A DNA stretch of 64,000 nt from Camillea tinctor (lineage: Eukaryota; Ascomycota; Sordariomycetes; Xylariales; Xylariaceae): contig MU394070.1 in assembly GCA_022578605.1 (NCBI GenBank), positions 372,001 to 436,000 on the forward strand. The letters are read 5' to 3'. Made by a program: the position numbers and the translations under genes. Below, one piece after another: positions 12,405 to 26,623 of the stretch. The notes below the pieces were generated by a model. The model was not told where the DNA came from. It was given only the letters and a program-made list of their open reading frames with translations, and searched no databases. Position 1 is the stretch's first letter. Every line of letters begins with the position of its first letter.

Positions 12405-14151
12405 GTGGTAGATGACGACGAGATTGGATTTGTCTCTTTGGTGTCGTCCGATCTTTCAATTTCCTTTCCCCTTTCACCCTCCTCCCTCTATCCTCTGAAC
12501 AGGACAATACCCTTGTCTTGGCTTTTCCTTTGCTTTCTTCTTTTCTTTTTCTTTTTTTCCTTTCCCATTCTATGATGTTCAAGTACGTGTAGGTAGTACG
12601 GTCGAGGAGGATAATCGATGTCCCATATCGTGTTGTGTCGCGTTGCGTTGCGTTGCGTCGCGTCAAAGTTGAAGTCGGACCATTTGCCATACTTTACGGA
12701 GAACCTGAAATTTAAAGCATATGCTTGTTTAAACCACGAGGTAACCAAGCAGAGAGAAGGAAACAATTATGTGATACACCCCCTAAAGCATAGTTACCTA
12801 GGTAGGTCATTTGTTGTAGGTTCGTTACATAAGTCAGACGAGGCTGTACGATAGGCCACTGGTTCTTCGTTTCTATCTGATCAGAAGGAACTTTTATACC
12901 ATCAGGCAATGGGCTTTTTTGTATGACGATATATATATTGTAGGTAGAATGTGAATTTTTTTGTATTGGTTTAAGTCATGAATATCGTTATAAAAGAGTG
13001 TATCGTGTAATATGTTCAACTAACCTAACCTAGTGGGCATGGTTTTACCTAACCTAGTAGTTGTTACTTCTAGAAATACTTTTCCTTAGGTATATCAATA
13101 TACCTATAACCTACTTTTATCAAACGACCACTAGCATTAACTTGATGTTATGTATTGTACTTGACTATACATGCACCCTAGTAACCGATACCTTATTACT
13201 GACAAATCATATCGACAAGAGCAAGAACTGGTAGCTATCTGAGGTTAGGCAACTGCTTACATTACTACTTGAACTGCACTTGCATACCTTAAACTTGTCG
13301 TTACACTACACACTACATAGTATGTATGTCTCGCAGTTTCTAGATTTGTTGTTTCTATTTCTGATAAGGCCAGGAAAGGTTTGAGGTAAATGTTATCACC
13401 TGCCCCCTGTTAGACCTAGACCAGCATTATACAACATCAATTGTCCCTTCCATCAGTTCTTGCTCTGTACGATTGACCCACAATAACTAGTTATAGGTCT
13501 CCTCAACCATCTCAAAGGTAACTAAGGTTAGTACTAGTTAGTAGTTATCTTCTTACCTTCGACACACTTATACCTGATACCCTCCCCCTTTTTTCATTAC
13601 ATTCAGGTGTGTACCTAGGTTTTTGACCTCTGCTATCTATTTCCATCGACCCTGAACTTTTTCTCTCCCATACATCATCTCACTACTACGAGGACAATGT
13701 AACTAACCTCGCAAACTACGTAAGCAATGTTTGGATGCCATGGTCAGTGCACCCAGTCAAGCACGTAGCTGACTTTTCACACGGATCAGCTCATTGAAGC
13801 TAATTGCAGATATCCAAAAAAAAAATCATAACTTGGACAACCAGCATTTGCCTTTTTCGAAATTCAACAACACTATTGACGATTAATCATCTAATGATAA
13901 TTGGTGGAGGTCTCGAGACTGCTATCTTCTTCGTCGCCTTTACTACCAGTTCTGGATGCGATGGCTGTACATGCCTGTGTCTATAACTAGTATCCAGTTT
14001 ATCTGAATACCTACTATCTTTTCTACGGCGCACTCGCCACTCTCCCTCTCACTCTCACCTCATACACAGCCACGCATATATAAACAAGTTTTCTTGATAC
14101 CCTCTATCTTCCCACACCTCCCACCATACACTGCTCTTTGATTTACGCATA
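12405..14151. other. 1.7 kb AT-rich spacer
   Basis: No gene supported. TAGGTA-type words occur near 12790-12810 and 13020-13110. The last 150 bases form a CT-rich leader before the chromodomain gene. A 60-codon frame at 13804-13986 lacks support. Confidence 0.55.
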
Positions 14152-17100
14152 ATGCCGAGTCCCCAAAATGAATCAATCGTGCCCGAGGCACAAGAACAAG
14201 CACAGGAACAAGCGCAGCCACGAGCCGAGGCTCCATATGATGACGATGACATTTCTATCACCTCAACAGATCACGAAGGCGACGGGGTTGATGATGCAGA
14301 CAAGGACTGGGTCGTGGACGACCTTCTGGCTGAGCGACCTCACCCCTATGAGCCAGGCCGAGGTGAGTAGTTTTGAGAGTCGTTCATTCTCCCCCTGTGG
14401 CCTATCCCGTGAGTGAATATTACCTATCACGGCTAGGCATATGAGTTTTGGCTCGCGAGACACGGTCTAGAGAGTAAGTCCTTCAATATGGCGATTACTA
14501 ACTTCATTGTTACAGTTCAGTACCTCATCAAATGGGAAGATTATCCATTGGAGGATTGCACTTGGGAGCCAGTGGAAAATCTTGGACCAGGATTGCTTAC
14601 ACAATGGGAAGAGACGAAGAAGGAAATCGAGGCTGGAATACGGCCGCCTTTTGATCTGGAAGAATATAACAAGGAATGCATGAAAAAAGCGGAAAGGCAC
14701 ATGAGGCGCAACGCCAAACGAAAGAGGCTCGGTTTGCCGCTCACCGAGCCTTTTCCAGAGGATCTATCCCCTGAACCCCCTTCTACCCCTTCCACTCCTG
14801 TTATTGAACAACATCAGGAACAGCACCTAGAACAACACCTAGGACAGCACCTAGGACAACAACTTACACAACATCATATAGACTCATCCTCTGACGAAGC
14901 CGAAGAGATGAATGAGATTGAGCCTGACGCAGACACAAGAACCCTAAAGAGATCCCAAAAACAAAAGAACACAGGCCCAAAGACTGCCTCGGGCATTCCC
15001 TCGAAGGCCCAGAAACAACCGAGCTCAGCCCCAGCATCCAAAGCAGGACAACCTTCACAGGACTCATTACCCAAGACTTCGTCTGAAGCATTAAAGCCTA
15101 CTGTGTCATCAAAGAAAACGGCAGGAGCTCGAGCTACAGGTGGGACGATGACAGGGTATCAAGGTACTGCCAGGAAGCCGAACACGACGACGAACCAGAG
15201 TGCCTCTAAAACCGTGGATCGTAAACCCTCGGGGCAAAAGCAAATGGCACAAATGTCCCGGCCGCCCTTAAACGCAGGAACAGCCCCTGCTAAATCACCC
15301 AGCTCTACGAATAAATTTGCTGGCAAACAACTTACGGCCACACGTACTCGGCCTCAGCCTGCAGCACCAAAGGCGTCTTCTAACATTTTTATTGGCGGCA
15401 AAAAGCGCAAACAGAGGCAGAATCTAGCCGATGCCATGATAGATCCAACCAGGGCACCCAAAAAATTCACCACACTGCGTGTGATGAATATAGCGCATAA
15501 GAAAGCCGTAGAAAAGAGTGATGCAACTGCGAACTACTCCTCTATACCTCAAAGCTTTTTCCTCAATAATGACACAACTGTCTCTAAATCTAAGGAAAAT
15601 AATCCTCCACCAAACAATCCAATCACTTCTCAGCCAGATCTAGACCAGGCTCAATCACATCATTCCCCAATGACCACACCCATTACCGCGGAGGCCCCGT
15701 CTCCTACATATGCTCCCATAACAACATCACCTGTAAATACAAGCAATCCTGCCCCAGCTCCCAGGAAGAAGAAATCTGTCCGCTTTACGGAAGTGAATGA
15801 TGAAGTTCCTGACGATGGTGGCACCAATATGATATTCGCCGAACCTATGGAAATTGACTACCCTTCCGAGGGTCCAAATGTTTCACACGTTCCTCCAACT
15901 GGCCCGAAAAAGTTATCACTAGCCACCTACCAAGAGCGAGAACACTCCACACAGGTCGTCTCGAGGACGATCACACTCGGACCTAGTGGCTCCCAAGAGC
16001 TCCGGGTGATGTTCAGCGGCATTTCTCGTCACGGAGATTCGTGGTTATCCACTTTTATTACACATGACAGTATACACTTCAACACCACGTGCGCGTCGTA
16101 CAACTTCCTGTCTCAAAAGGGGTTTTTGGTTAGTGAGAGACTCTGTGCTGGATCAGTCGAGCCCAACTCAAAAGAGCAAGCAGCAGCTTTAGAAAATGCT
16201 GCAGAACGACTCCGGCAAAGTTCATTGGGTATGCACTTGGTCACACCAGAGTATTCGATATTATTATACCCTTCCAAGTGTTGTGGGTGGAAAGATATCA
16301 ACATTGACTTTAGCTCTCCCAAACCCGATGCCCCCTTGAGACACCTGATATACAGGTCATCGATCCATCCAAAACTTTACCCCCTGTTACCCAGTCCTAT
16401 AGTGAGCAATGATGATCCAGGACAAGAGTACCAATGTCAGCTTCTCGTCAAGGAGTTAACAGGACTGTGTCTCGATAGTTTGCTTCCACAAGACCCTGCA
16501 TTGAAGGATAATCAGGTGTTCATGTTGCTTTTCCCGCATGATGAAGCACAGGCGTTGACTATGATTAAATACTGGCTTCGTATGTCTCACTAGACTCCCG
16601 TGATTTTTAATGAACTACATCAATACTAATTCAATCTAGAATCTTGTCGACCCGCGTGCCGGATATTCTCCAATGAGAACCTCCCGGATGGCTGGTTGAG
16701 ATTTCACGAGTGTGTTAAGGCTGGCGCAGCGGGGACTGTTATCGTCCACTCTAAGATGATCCCTTCCTTCAGGAAGATCCCCTACACTCAGAGGATGCTG
16801 GAAGGCAGAAGATATACCTTCTGGGATTTGTCCCTGGGAGAGTTCAACCCGCCACTCTACCCTTCGTACCCGCGTACTAGTATTGAACCCGGCACGCTCC
16901 AAATGACTCGATTGTTTCCATTCGGCTGCGCCATCTTGATTACACCAAGTTTTGTCTTGTCGGAGCCTGACCGTCTTTGCACGATGTTACTGTGGTTTCG
17001 AAGCAATGGTCCCAAACCTCATCAACTAATTGTGGCATGTGCTAACTTCCCCAAATATTTAAGGGATGTTACAATGGAAAAGGAGAGGGAACACAAGGCG

Positions 17101-18543
17101 CTCTGCGATAAAAATATCCGAAATTTGGACAAGGTTCCGGAGAGCCAAGGCAGGCGTAGAGAAGATATTGAAGCGACATACCGAGCATGGGAGCTTTTAC
17201 AGGATATTATGAAGACCTGGGGAGACGAAAAAGCTGCCGAGGATGTTCGGAAAGTGTTTTGGGCTCCCGACTTCATTGACCCAAATGACGAACAAAGTCT
17301 AGTGAATTATTTCTTGTGGTGGTCCACGACTAAGATGGACTTTTATCGTAGGTTCTACGTTCTCGGATCGAGTTCGAGCAGCATCCAGCGGGCTTTCCGA
17401 TGGATCCCCATACCGGCCTACACCGACGACACTATAAGTGATCCTGACGTGGCTGCGACTCTTCAGGACCAACGTGTTACAGCGGCTAGAGAAGGCGAGG
17501 ACGGCAATAAAATATCCGTTCTGAGGACTGATTTTAAATTCCCCAGTACGCTTTTCGAGACCGATCGCGCGCAGGACTTAAAGAGATGGATAATGGATAT
17601 GAGTCACAATCACTTTAGGAAACATTCGTGGTCCAATCTTCACGTTAACCCCGTGTCGTGGGTAGACGTACCTATGGCTGATCAATTTGGCGATGCACTT
17701 TGTTCATACGATACATTTCGGAATTGGTTGTCTGACGCGCCTGTGCCCACTAGAAATGTTAACACATGGTTTGGTCTTTTTTATACCATAAACGAGGTGT
17801 GGGATCCCAGGGAGCCTCTAAGAAGTTATAAACCTCACCCCTGGATCGCGATTTACAGACCAGTGGACCCCCACTACCACCCAGAGGCCTACAGCAAGAT
17901 GGAGCTTTTCATATGGGATATCGCCGCAGGCGCTGATGAACCGAATCGCGGAGAGTCGGGATGCCTTGATATGCAACACCGTTTGATAAACTTGGTCCGT
18001 GAAGAAACACCCCGAAGGAACAAGGATCGGATGCTTGAACGCGTTTGGGTGGGAAGCATGACAGACTTGAAATATAATGCAGGGGACAGCCTACTTGACA
18101 TAACCTGCTCCAGGATCAAGGAGATGTTTAACGATACAAGAAATTGGCTTCCTCCGTTCGGAGACTTACTGGAGAGGGACTGGAGAGAGCTGCCTAAGTC
18201 GATGTGGGAGGGCGGCATGGCTGCAGAGTCAAGGAAACGGCCCCAACGGGAGATATCACGCATCCCGAGAAACGCAAGCGATAAAGGCAAAGCAAAGCGC
18301 ATCATCTGGCATCCGCCGCGCGGCAAGGTCAATGACGGGGAATCTACCGTCTGCCTGAACGCGCTCTACAAGTCGGCGTTGGAAGCGCGGCGCAAGGACC
18401 CGTTGTGCCAGACGATGAGATACGAATACCGGCCAACGAACGATTGGTACTCGGAGCAGACCAAGGAACACCGCGACGTGGGCTATGTATATGTGGGACC
18501 AGGAGAGAAGGTGGTGAATAAAATGCGGACTGAGAAGTCATAA
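14152..18543 (+). CDS. chromodomain protein with large C-terminal region (possibly Chp1-like)
   Basis: Three exons (14152-14362, 14516-16579, 16640-18543) encode 1392 residues. The first intron splits the chromodomain; splicing restores PGRVQYLIKWEDYPLEDCTW. The domain spans about residues 51-110 and keeps an aromatic cage (W53, W77, Y80) matching the HP1 residues that bind methylated lysine, so recognition of histone H3 lysine-9 methylation is likely. Residues 110-560 are basic and Lys/Pro/Ser/Gln-rich, including a Gln/His repeat around residue 180. From about residue 560 the chain looks folded (LRVMFSGISRHGDSW). After the last intron come about 630 more residues with alpha/beta-like stretches (GTVIVHSKMIPSF). 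A chromodomain followed by two folded C-terminal domains recalls fission-yeast Chp1 (SPOC-like and PIN-like), but that is inference. The Hda1 gene lies 10 kb downstream. Confidence 0.85.
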
Positions 18544-19557
18544 TGGGGATAGCACTATAACCTAGGTTAGGTAGGTATGTAACTTGAGCCAGCCGAGATG
18601 GAAAGAATAGATTCATATTTGTGCGATGTTATTCGCTGATTAGGTAGACATACCGACCGGAATGATCTGACTGAGGTGAAGTTTTGGTACATACATCGAT
18701 CTTTGCTTCTTTTGAGCTTTTTTGATACAATGCAGCCATAGACTGCCAATAGGGGGAGGGGCTTTACCTAAGTGTACCTGTATATAGTGTGGTGTAGTGT
18801 AGTATAGGGAGTTAGCTAAGCGGGCAAGATCCCCACCGGCAATGCACAAATCGAGGTACAGAAACAAGACTCGCATAAGGTTGGGTAGATAAGTGGGATA
18901 GAACGAAGAGTCGGGCAGGTTGGGGCACGTGACATGGCCCGTACTTTGGAGATACGTAACCCGCATTGGCCAGGATGGGACCAGTGCTTGGTGCTTATAA
19001 CTGAAAATACAGTGGTACGGCGGGACGGTTACAAGTGTATGGGGCAGTTGGGGTACCTCCTAGGACACTTGATGATCATAGCAACCTGACCGCCGCACTG
19101 CTTTACTTGCTACCTACCGTCCCAAACACTCCTCCATCTGTACACTGATCGAACTCCACCAAACAATTCAATTTGATCAAAGTTGGACTTGTTTTTTTTC
19201 TTCTCTTTCCTTCTTTCTTTTTTTTTTTCCCTCTTGCCAACAACAAAAAAAAATAACGAAATCTTTTCTACTCTCCCTTGTGTTAAGGGATTCAATCACA
19301 GCCCCCGTTTTCTCTGTTACCGACTCCGTCTTGAACTGCGCCTTCACCTTTGTAGCTGCCTTAGAAGAATCCCCTTCTCTAACAAACTCCCTCCCCCTCT
19401 CTCCCCCAAAACCTTGGTTGTCTTTATCACCGCCGACCGTTTTGTCCCTCCTTCCATCCACCCCCAATCCTCTTACCTGACCCATTCTGTACTGTCTTTG
19501 CGCTCAACTCGACAACAAATTGCCGCGAGACCAGCATTTCAAGACTGATCGCCCAAC
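18544..19557. other. 1.0 kb spacer with Rab11 promoter and 5' leader
   Basis: No gene supported. It holds the 3' end of the chromodomain gene and a TAGGTTAGGTAGGTA-type stretch at about 18561-18577. A strong pyrimidine tract (about 19190-19237) and a CT-rich leader run to the Rab11 start. The plus frame 19183-19548 is this leader. Confidence 0.55.
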
Positions 19558-20597
<1,040 letters not shown>

Positions 20598-21871
20598 TGC
20601 AAACGAAGGGCCCGGCGAAAGAATGATGCAATGGTTTTTTACAAAGGCGGGTATGATGTTACGTTACGATACGTACGCGGCGTCGACATTTTGTCTCCGG
20701 AACAACACACAGATACACTCGACGGTAGAGTGGCTGATGATGATGCATCGTTGCAGGGGCTTAGGAAATGGAATAATCGATTGATATCTTCTACCAAAAC
20801 CCGGCCCTCTGCTGCTTCACGTCTTTTTTGTTTTTGGTTCTCCTTTTTTATTTATTTCCCCCTTTCTTGTTTCTTATTTATTTACTCTCCGTCGTCAAAA
20901 TATCCATGTAATGGGAGGGTTTCCGAGATTTCGACATGGTCTAACGGTCGCGTGTGGCATGTCTACATCTAGAGGATACCTATCACACTTGCTTGTTCCT
21001 TGTTCCTTGTTTCCATGAATTGTCGCTGTTACATGCCCACACACGATTTGACTGATGTGTTCTGTGCATGTATGTTGTTGTTTTTTTGCACTATGGGCCA
21101 AATCTACCTGATCTCTATAATGTTGCTCCTTGAAATGAGTGTACATGACATGACATGCATGAACATGAGACCGACCTAATAGGGGTTGAAGAGAGAGGTC
21201 AAGAGGAGGGAATGCTCCTGTTTCGATGGATGATGATGATATAGGATAGGTACTACTGCCTACATAGTCCTACTTATTGCTGCTACTGTTTACTGCTATT
21301 GTTATTGCTATTACTATTATTATTATTAGTACCTTATTACTAGTACTTAGTATTTATTTATATTTGTTCGTAATTGCTTAACTTGCTATCTTTTTTGATA
21401 ACCTACCTATATTTTCCTTTGTGGATGGATAGTGACATGGCGATAAGGCAGTGCCCAACTATGTATGCATCTGCTATTCTAACTTGTTGGTCTCTATGCG
21501 GTAAACATGTCCTTGTCCTTGATGAGCCATGACCGAAGCGGGACTTTGGCCCGCTGCATCAACAAATACTTACCGACTCAAGAAAGCCCCACCATTATGT
21601 AGTACTATGTACGTATGGTGTTGACTGATAAGGTTGCTTTCATGTCCCACGTCTTATCGATTAAACTGATAGCAGATAGGATAAGAGTCCAAGCGTCTCG
21701 GGACCCTCTTTTATTTTACTGCAAGCTCCTTTAGATAGGAACAAGAAAAAAAAAAGTTGGTTGCTGCAAGATCCCCAGATTGCATCCATCGTGATCGTGA
21801 CATTACCGAAGAAAAAAAAAGAGAGAAGAGGAAAACGCCCCCAACATACCAGATTCTCAACAACTAAAACT
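20598..21871. other. 1.3 kb spacer
   Basis: No gene supported. Probable 3' UTR of rab11, then AT-rich spacer with short TTATTA-type repeats near 21297-21360, then the BRX1 promoter. The minus frame 21661-21888 is not protein-like. Confidence 0.55.
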
Positions 21872-22995
21872 ATGGCAGCCGTATACAAGTCGCTCTCGAA
21901 CCAGAAGAGCGCCCAAAAGGACGAGAAAAATGCAGACGGTCCCCGGAAAAATAAGCAGAGGGTCTTGATACTCTCCTCTCGGGGAGTAAATCAAAGGTCT
22001 GTTCGTCTATTCGATCGGGGCGCACAAACCCAGCTTCTGCTGCTGTCGCCACTTTCTTTCATACACCTGACTATGAACTGACTTAATTATCATCTCATTC
22101 CTAGACACCGACATCTCCTTAACGACTTGGCGCAAATGATGCCGCATGGCAGGAAGGACTCCAAATGGGATAGCAAATCGAAGCTGTCGGGTCTCTGCGA
22201 GCTGGCTGAGCTACACAACTGCAACAATGTGATCTATTTCGAGGCGCGTAAGAACCAAGATCTGTATGCCTGGTTCTCGAAGGTCCCCAATGGTCCTACG
22301 GTCAAGATGTACGTGCAGGGTCTGAATACGATGGAGGGTAAGAATTTTGTCCCCTTCTTCTCTTTTCTCGGCCAATTACTAAAATTACCCCCCTCCTACC
22401 TTTAGAGCTCCATTTCCACGGCAATTGTCTCAAGGGTTCCCGGCCCATCCTCTCCTTCGACGCCGCCTTCGACCGTGAACCATACCTGAAGGTGATACAA
22501 GAGCTATTTAGACACACCTTCGGAGTACCCCAGGGAGCGCGCCGGTCCAAGCCCTTCATTGACCGTGTCATGGGTTTCACATACGCCGACGGCAAAATCT
22601 GGATCAGGAACTACCAGATCACCGAAACCGAACAGACCACTGACGGCAAGGACGGAGAGAACGGAGAGGCGGAAGCAAAGAAGACTTCCAAGAGCCGTGG
22701 CAAGGACCACAAGGAGTTGGACGTCGGACTCGTCGAAATTGGGCCACGCGTGACCCTGACTCCTATCATCATCCAGGAGGGCAGCTTCGGCGGACCTATC
22801 ATCTACGAGAACCGCATGTTCGTCAGCCCGAACCAAGTGCGCGCAGACCTGCGACGGCGCAAGGCATCCCGCCACAATGCCCGGGCGGAGCAATTCGTCG
22901 AGAGACAAGCAAGAAAGGGGGACATGGGTCTGCGGACCGAGGGAGGTGTTAAGAAGCCACTCGACGAACTCGACTCGAGGTCGCTTTTTGCCTAA
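21872..22995 (+). CDS. BRX1: BRX1, Brix-domain ribosome biogenesis protein
   Basis: A nucleolar Brix-domain protein required for assembly of the 60S ribosomal subunit. Three exons (21872-21996, 22105-22337, 22406-22995) join in frame to 315 residues, close to the usual length of about 290-350. The Brix fold spans roughly residues 30-260: it opens with KQRVLILSSRGVNQRHRHLLNDL and continues through LHNCNNVIYFEARK, LHFHGNCLKGSRPILSFD and FIDRVMGFTYADGKIWIRNY to GPRVTLTPIIIQEGSFGG. A charged, lysine-rich insertion (about residues 210-240) interrupts the domain, as in other fungal Brx1 proteins. The tail is basic (RRRKASRHNARAEQF). The chosen ATG is the first in frame and gives the expected N-terminus. 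Confidence 0.95.
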
Positions 22996-25275
22996 AGGAG
23001 ATTTGATTTTCTTTGGGGGGGTTTGGCTGTGGATTAACCTCTGGTAGCTGGTAGGGCGTTTCGGGCGTTTTGAAACAGAAGGGGGGGGGGGAAGTAAAAG
23101 AAAAAAGTGTAGGTTAGACAGATGATACCACAACCACTAATTAAGGTAAAAAGAAGTTGTCTAATTGAAAAGAGGATTTTGGAAGGAAGAGTCTTTTTCA
23201 GCCAAACCCTTCGCAACTTACCCTGCCTGCCTTTAATCTGAGCCGGGTTAGGTCGGACCAGACTAGGCTGAGAAGGAACTTGACTGACTACTAGCTAGGT
23301 AACTGATGTTGCGACCTCCTCAATTACACGATCCGATTCATGGAAGTACTTACCTACTAGTTCTTAGGATCCAAAATCAGGATTTTATTAAAGGGCAGAC
23401 AGGAACTCTCTCTCTCTTGATGGCGCATTAGTAATTCACCTGAAATCGGATTTTGATATATCCATCGGGAGAAGAAAAGCCCTGTATAAGGGTATGAGGT
23501 TACCCGATATTGGAACCTATGAATAACCAAGTTATTGCCAAGTTCAGATGAAAGCCTTGGAACTGATTAACCCGACGTTTCCCCGGATTTTGCTCGATTA
23601 AAGTTGCATCTGCACGTGCATCCCCGTCCCGTCGTCTGGCCCCTGCCAATGAATGATACCTGGTTGTAAACCATGCATGAGGTTGTGTCACAGTGTTTAA
23701 ATTCGCGTGACTCAGGCGCGTCTTATCTCTCCTCTTCTCTTCCCCTTTCTCTTCCTTCTTCCTCCACTTGGTCAAGCAACCATGGCACAATTATCTGATA
23801 ATTCTGCCATCGTGGCAAAGCATTCCTCCCGAGGGTATGCAATGCCAATGTGCATCTCCCACAGTCAATATAGCCCCAAAGGAGGGGTCCCTACATATTG
23901 AGTCGAGTGCTCTTTTTGGTCCCCTGGCAATCCAGGGGGCTGCTAGCCAGTTGAGAGGGCGAGAGGGAGCAAGGAGAACCTTCAACTGTCAAATCCAACT
24001 TTGGACAGACTGGGGATTCAAAATTCATTCTCCAAATTCAAGAGTGTTGTTTTGGTGGAATTCATAGAAGAGAAACCTCTCATTAGCTCTTTGGGTGTCT
24101 ATCACAGAAAAGGGGTTCCTACTTAGCTAGAGAGCATAATCACCAAACTTCATAATTCGACCTTGGATGCTTCCCAGGGACATCAAGAAGAAGTTGTTAT
24201 AAGAGAATTATATGTTATGTTACAATAATTCACCGAGGTAAGAACAATCTGAATCCCCCGGTACATGCCTCGCCGACTAAACAATACCTTGCAGATATCA
24301 CGAGTAACCTCACTTATGTACTCTATCGTCCGGCCGATACAACGGTAACCGGGTCGGGTCCAAGAGTATATGATTTGTACCCCGTACATGAGAGATCAGT
24401 ACTGGTGATGTGAATCTCAAAGTCACTAGTTGTTTCCTGCACATCACAGAAAGGGCACTTGCTGCAGACGAGTGACCTTCATAAACATAACAATCGCAAC
24501 AAGAAAGACACCACCACCTCCCTAACTTCCTTGTTTATCTCACAGGCCACTCCCACCTCAAAACTTCATAATACACGTGTTCCTGTTAGAAAAAAGCACC
24601 ATTGGCATACCATCTTCTTCCATCACACCCGCCACCCTGCTTGGGAGCTGTAGGTGCCTTTTCAGAACTGGAGTCAACACGTTCACCTTTTGTTTTTCTT
24701 CAACTTTACATCTATTTAACGCATCCACTAGGTCTCTCGAGAGCAACAGGCCATACTGACTAGACTGGTGAACTTTGGTGTTTCCTTAGGTAAATTCACC
24801 TCACTAGTGAGAACAGCTACCTGATACAGCTTCTGCAAAACGTCACATAAACATCCACTACAACGTATGAGCCACTATCCTCTGTTACACTTCCTTGTTG
24901 AGAATCAACATTGTCTACTCCCAGGATCGTGGAACCCAAATACCCAATTCTAAAACATTTTTGGGGACAACAAAGACTGTGTTGATCTGGCTGGGGCGTG
25001 GGCCATAATCCTCAGAAAAAATCAACAGCACCTTTCACATATACATAGCAGGCCAGCCCGCCTCAACTATCCTCATATCTTCCAAGAGCTGGGCTACTAT
25101 TAAACCTATTCCCCTATAACACAAACATCCAATTATATTTTTGGTTTGTTCGACCTAAGTTGTACCTTTCATACCCCTTTTCTGAACATTGAGCAGTTGC
25201 AGTTGATCCACTCTGATTGAGTAAATCAACTTTCTCCCTGCCTTAGTTTCATACTCAGTGTAGGAGGACTCGATC
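22996..25275. other. 2.3 kb AT-rich spacer
   Basis: No gene supported. A G run lies at about 23082-23091 and TAGGTTAGG-type words at about 23240. A CT-rich tract (about 23725-23770) precedes an ATG at 23782 in good context (CAACC before the ATG), but its frame is only 39 codons and I could not extend it by splicing. The rest, to the F-box gene, is promoter-like AT-rich DNA. Confidence 0.5.
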
Positions 25276-26623
25276 ATGACGGATTCGACCCCTGTTCCGG
25301 GCGAGTCCCCTACTGTGTCTAAAGTAACTAGCATTATGGCACAATCTGTTCAGGGGCCTGAGGGCGATATGTCTTCGGAAGCCTCAAAGGGTTCCATTGA
25401 ACATGATGGTTCACACGATTCAGTCAAGCTATCATTCTTGCCTACTGAAATGATCATCAAGATCATGGAGCAGATGACCCCTAAAGATGTCTCCAACTTT
25501 GTTCTCGCGAACAAACGCCTCTTCGCTATCTTTAAAGGCAACGAAGTCTCAATGATGGTGACTATTCTTCAGAATCTACCGGAATTGGAAATCATGCTGT
25601 ACCTCTATACTGCAACCGAGATGGAGATGAAGCCCGGCTACATGCTTCACCCTCGCACGATAAGTTTCAATCCCGAATGCGAGGGTGGAAAGCGAGTGTA
25701 CCTCATCCGCGCTAATGTCGCGTTCCGAGAAGGGAAGCTCATCTGCCCCGAGAAGATCACCTTCAACTTTGACAACATCCTAGATCTGTGGAAACTCACA
25801 AAGGTGGTTGATTGGTGGGCGGAAGTCTACCCGAGCCTTCGTTGGAGAGATCATCCCGAGGACCGACGATGCTTGCGAACAGGTGAAGAGGTCCGACTTC
25901 GCAAGGCGATCACCCGTTGGTGGCTATATGCCTGTTACTTCCACAGTGTCTTCTGGCGCGACATTCAAGCGCCTAAAAAGTGGCAGCAGGACAAGCGACT
26001 ACACCACATTCGCATCCTATCCACGACTGAGATCTGCGAGTTAGAGGATCTTTGGGGTGTCATGTACGACACTGTCAGCAAGGACCTCTGTTCTTCTCCC
26101 GAGCGCGTTCGCGATGGGGTAAGCCAGATTAATCAAACTCTATTCGAGCAAGGGCTCATGTTTACTAACCAACTCGCAGGCTTGGTCTGGTGTCGAATTG
26201 GTACCTTGGGGGGAAGACGCCAGACGCCATAACAACATTGTCAACACTTATCTAAAGTTAGACCCTCATATGCTTCAGTTCTTCCTGTTGCGCTGCCCTC
26301 TACGTCGCAAGGCAGACATGATCAAGGCCGTATCAGGCTGTCAGCGTGACTTCACGCTTGATCGAGAGACGCTATCTCTTTCTATCGCCACGGTCCTGCA
26401 GGAACGCATGATGCTCAAGCCACATGGAGTCAATATCATTCCCCGTATCGGGATCATCGACGAGGACCGGGCTAGTCAGGAGGAGTGCGAGCCTTGGAGC
26501 AACGACGCATGGACGACGGGCAAGCCCCCTCTCACGCAACAGCAGATCAACGCATTCCCATTCGAGCCCACTAAGAGGGTGGCTCGCGGCGACAACGGAA
26601 CCGAGCCCTCGCACCCGTACTAG
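25276..26623 (+). CDS. F-box protein
   Basis: Two exons (25276-26118 and 26180-26623, with a GTAAGC donor and a CAG acceptor) encode 428 residues. An F-box-like motif sits near residues 54-95 (LSFLPTEMIIKIMEQMTPKDVSNFVLANKR, quoted in part): the LP-E-I-KI core, then a helical repeat with a hydrophobic Leu/Val pattern. F-box proteins bind Skp1 and bring substrates to SCF ubiquitin ligases. The remaining 330 residues are aromatic-rich (WWAEVYPSLRWRD, RWWLYACYFHSVFWRD) and show no Leu-rich or WD40 repeats, so the substrate is unknown. This pattern is common in the expanded fungal F-box families. The first ATG was used; a second in-frame ATG about 20 codons later is possible. Confidence 0.8.

Noticed and set aside
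11514..12690. Long minus frames (up to 313 codons) antisense to the glycine-zipper gene
   Set aside because: They read the complement of a purine-rich, repetitive exon and consist of Pro/Ser/His runs. The open frames follow from composition, not from coding.
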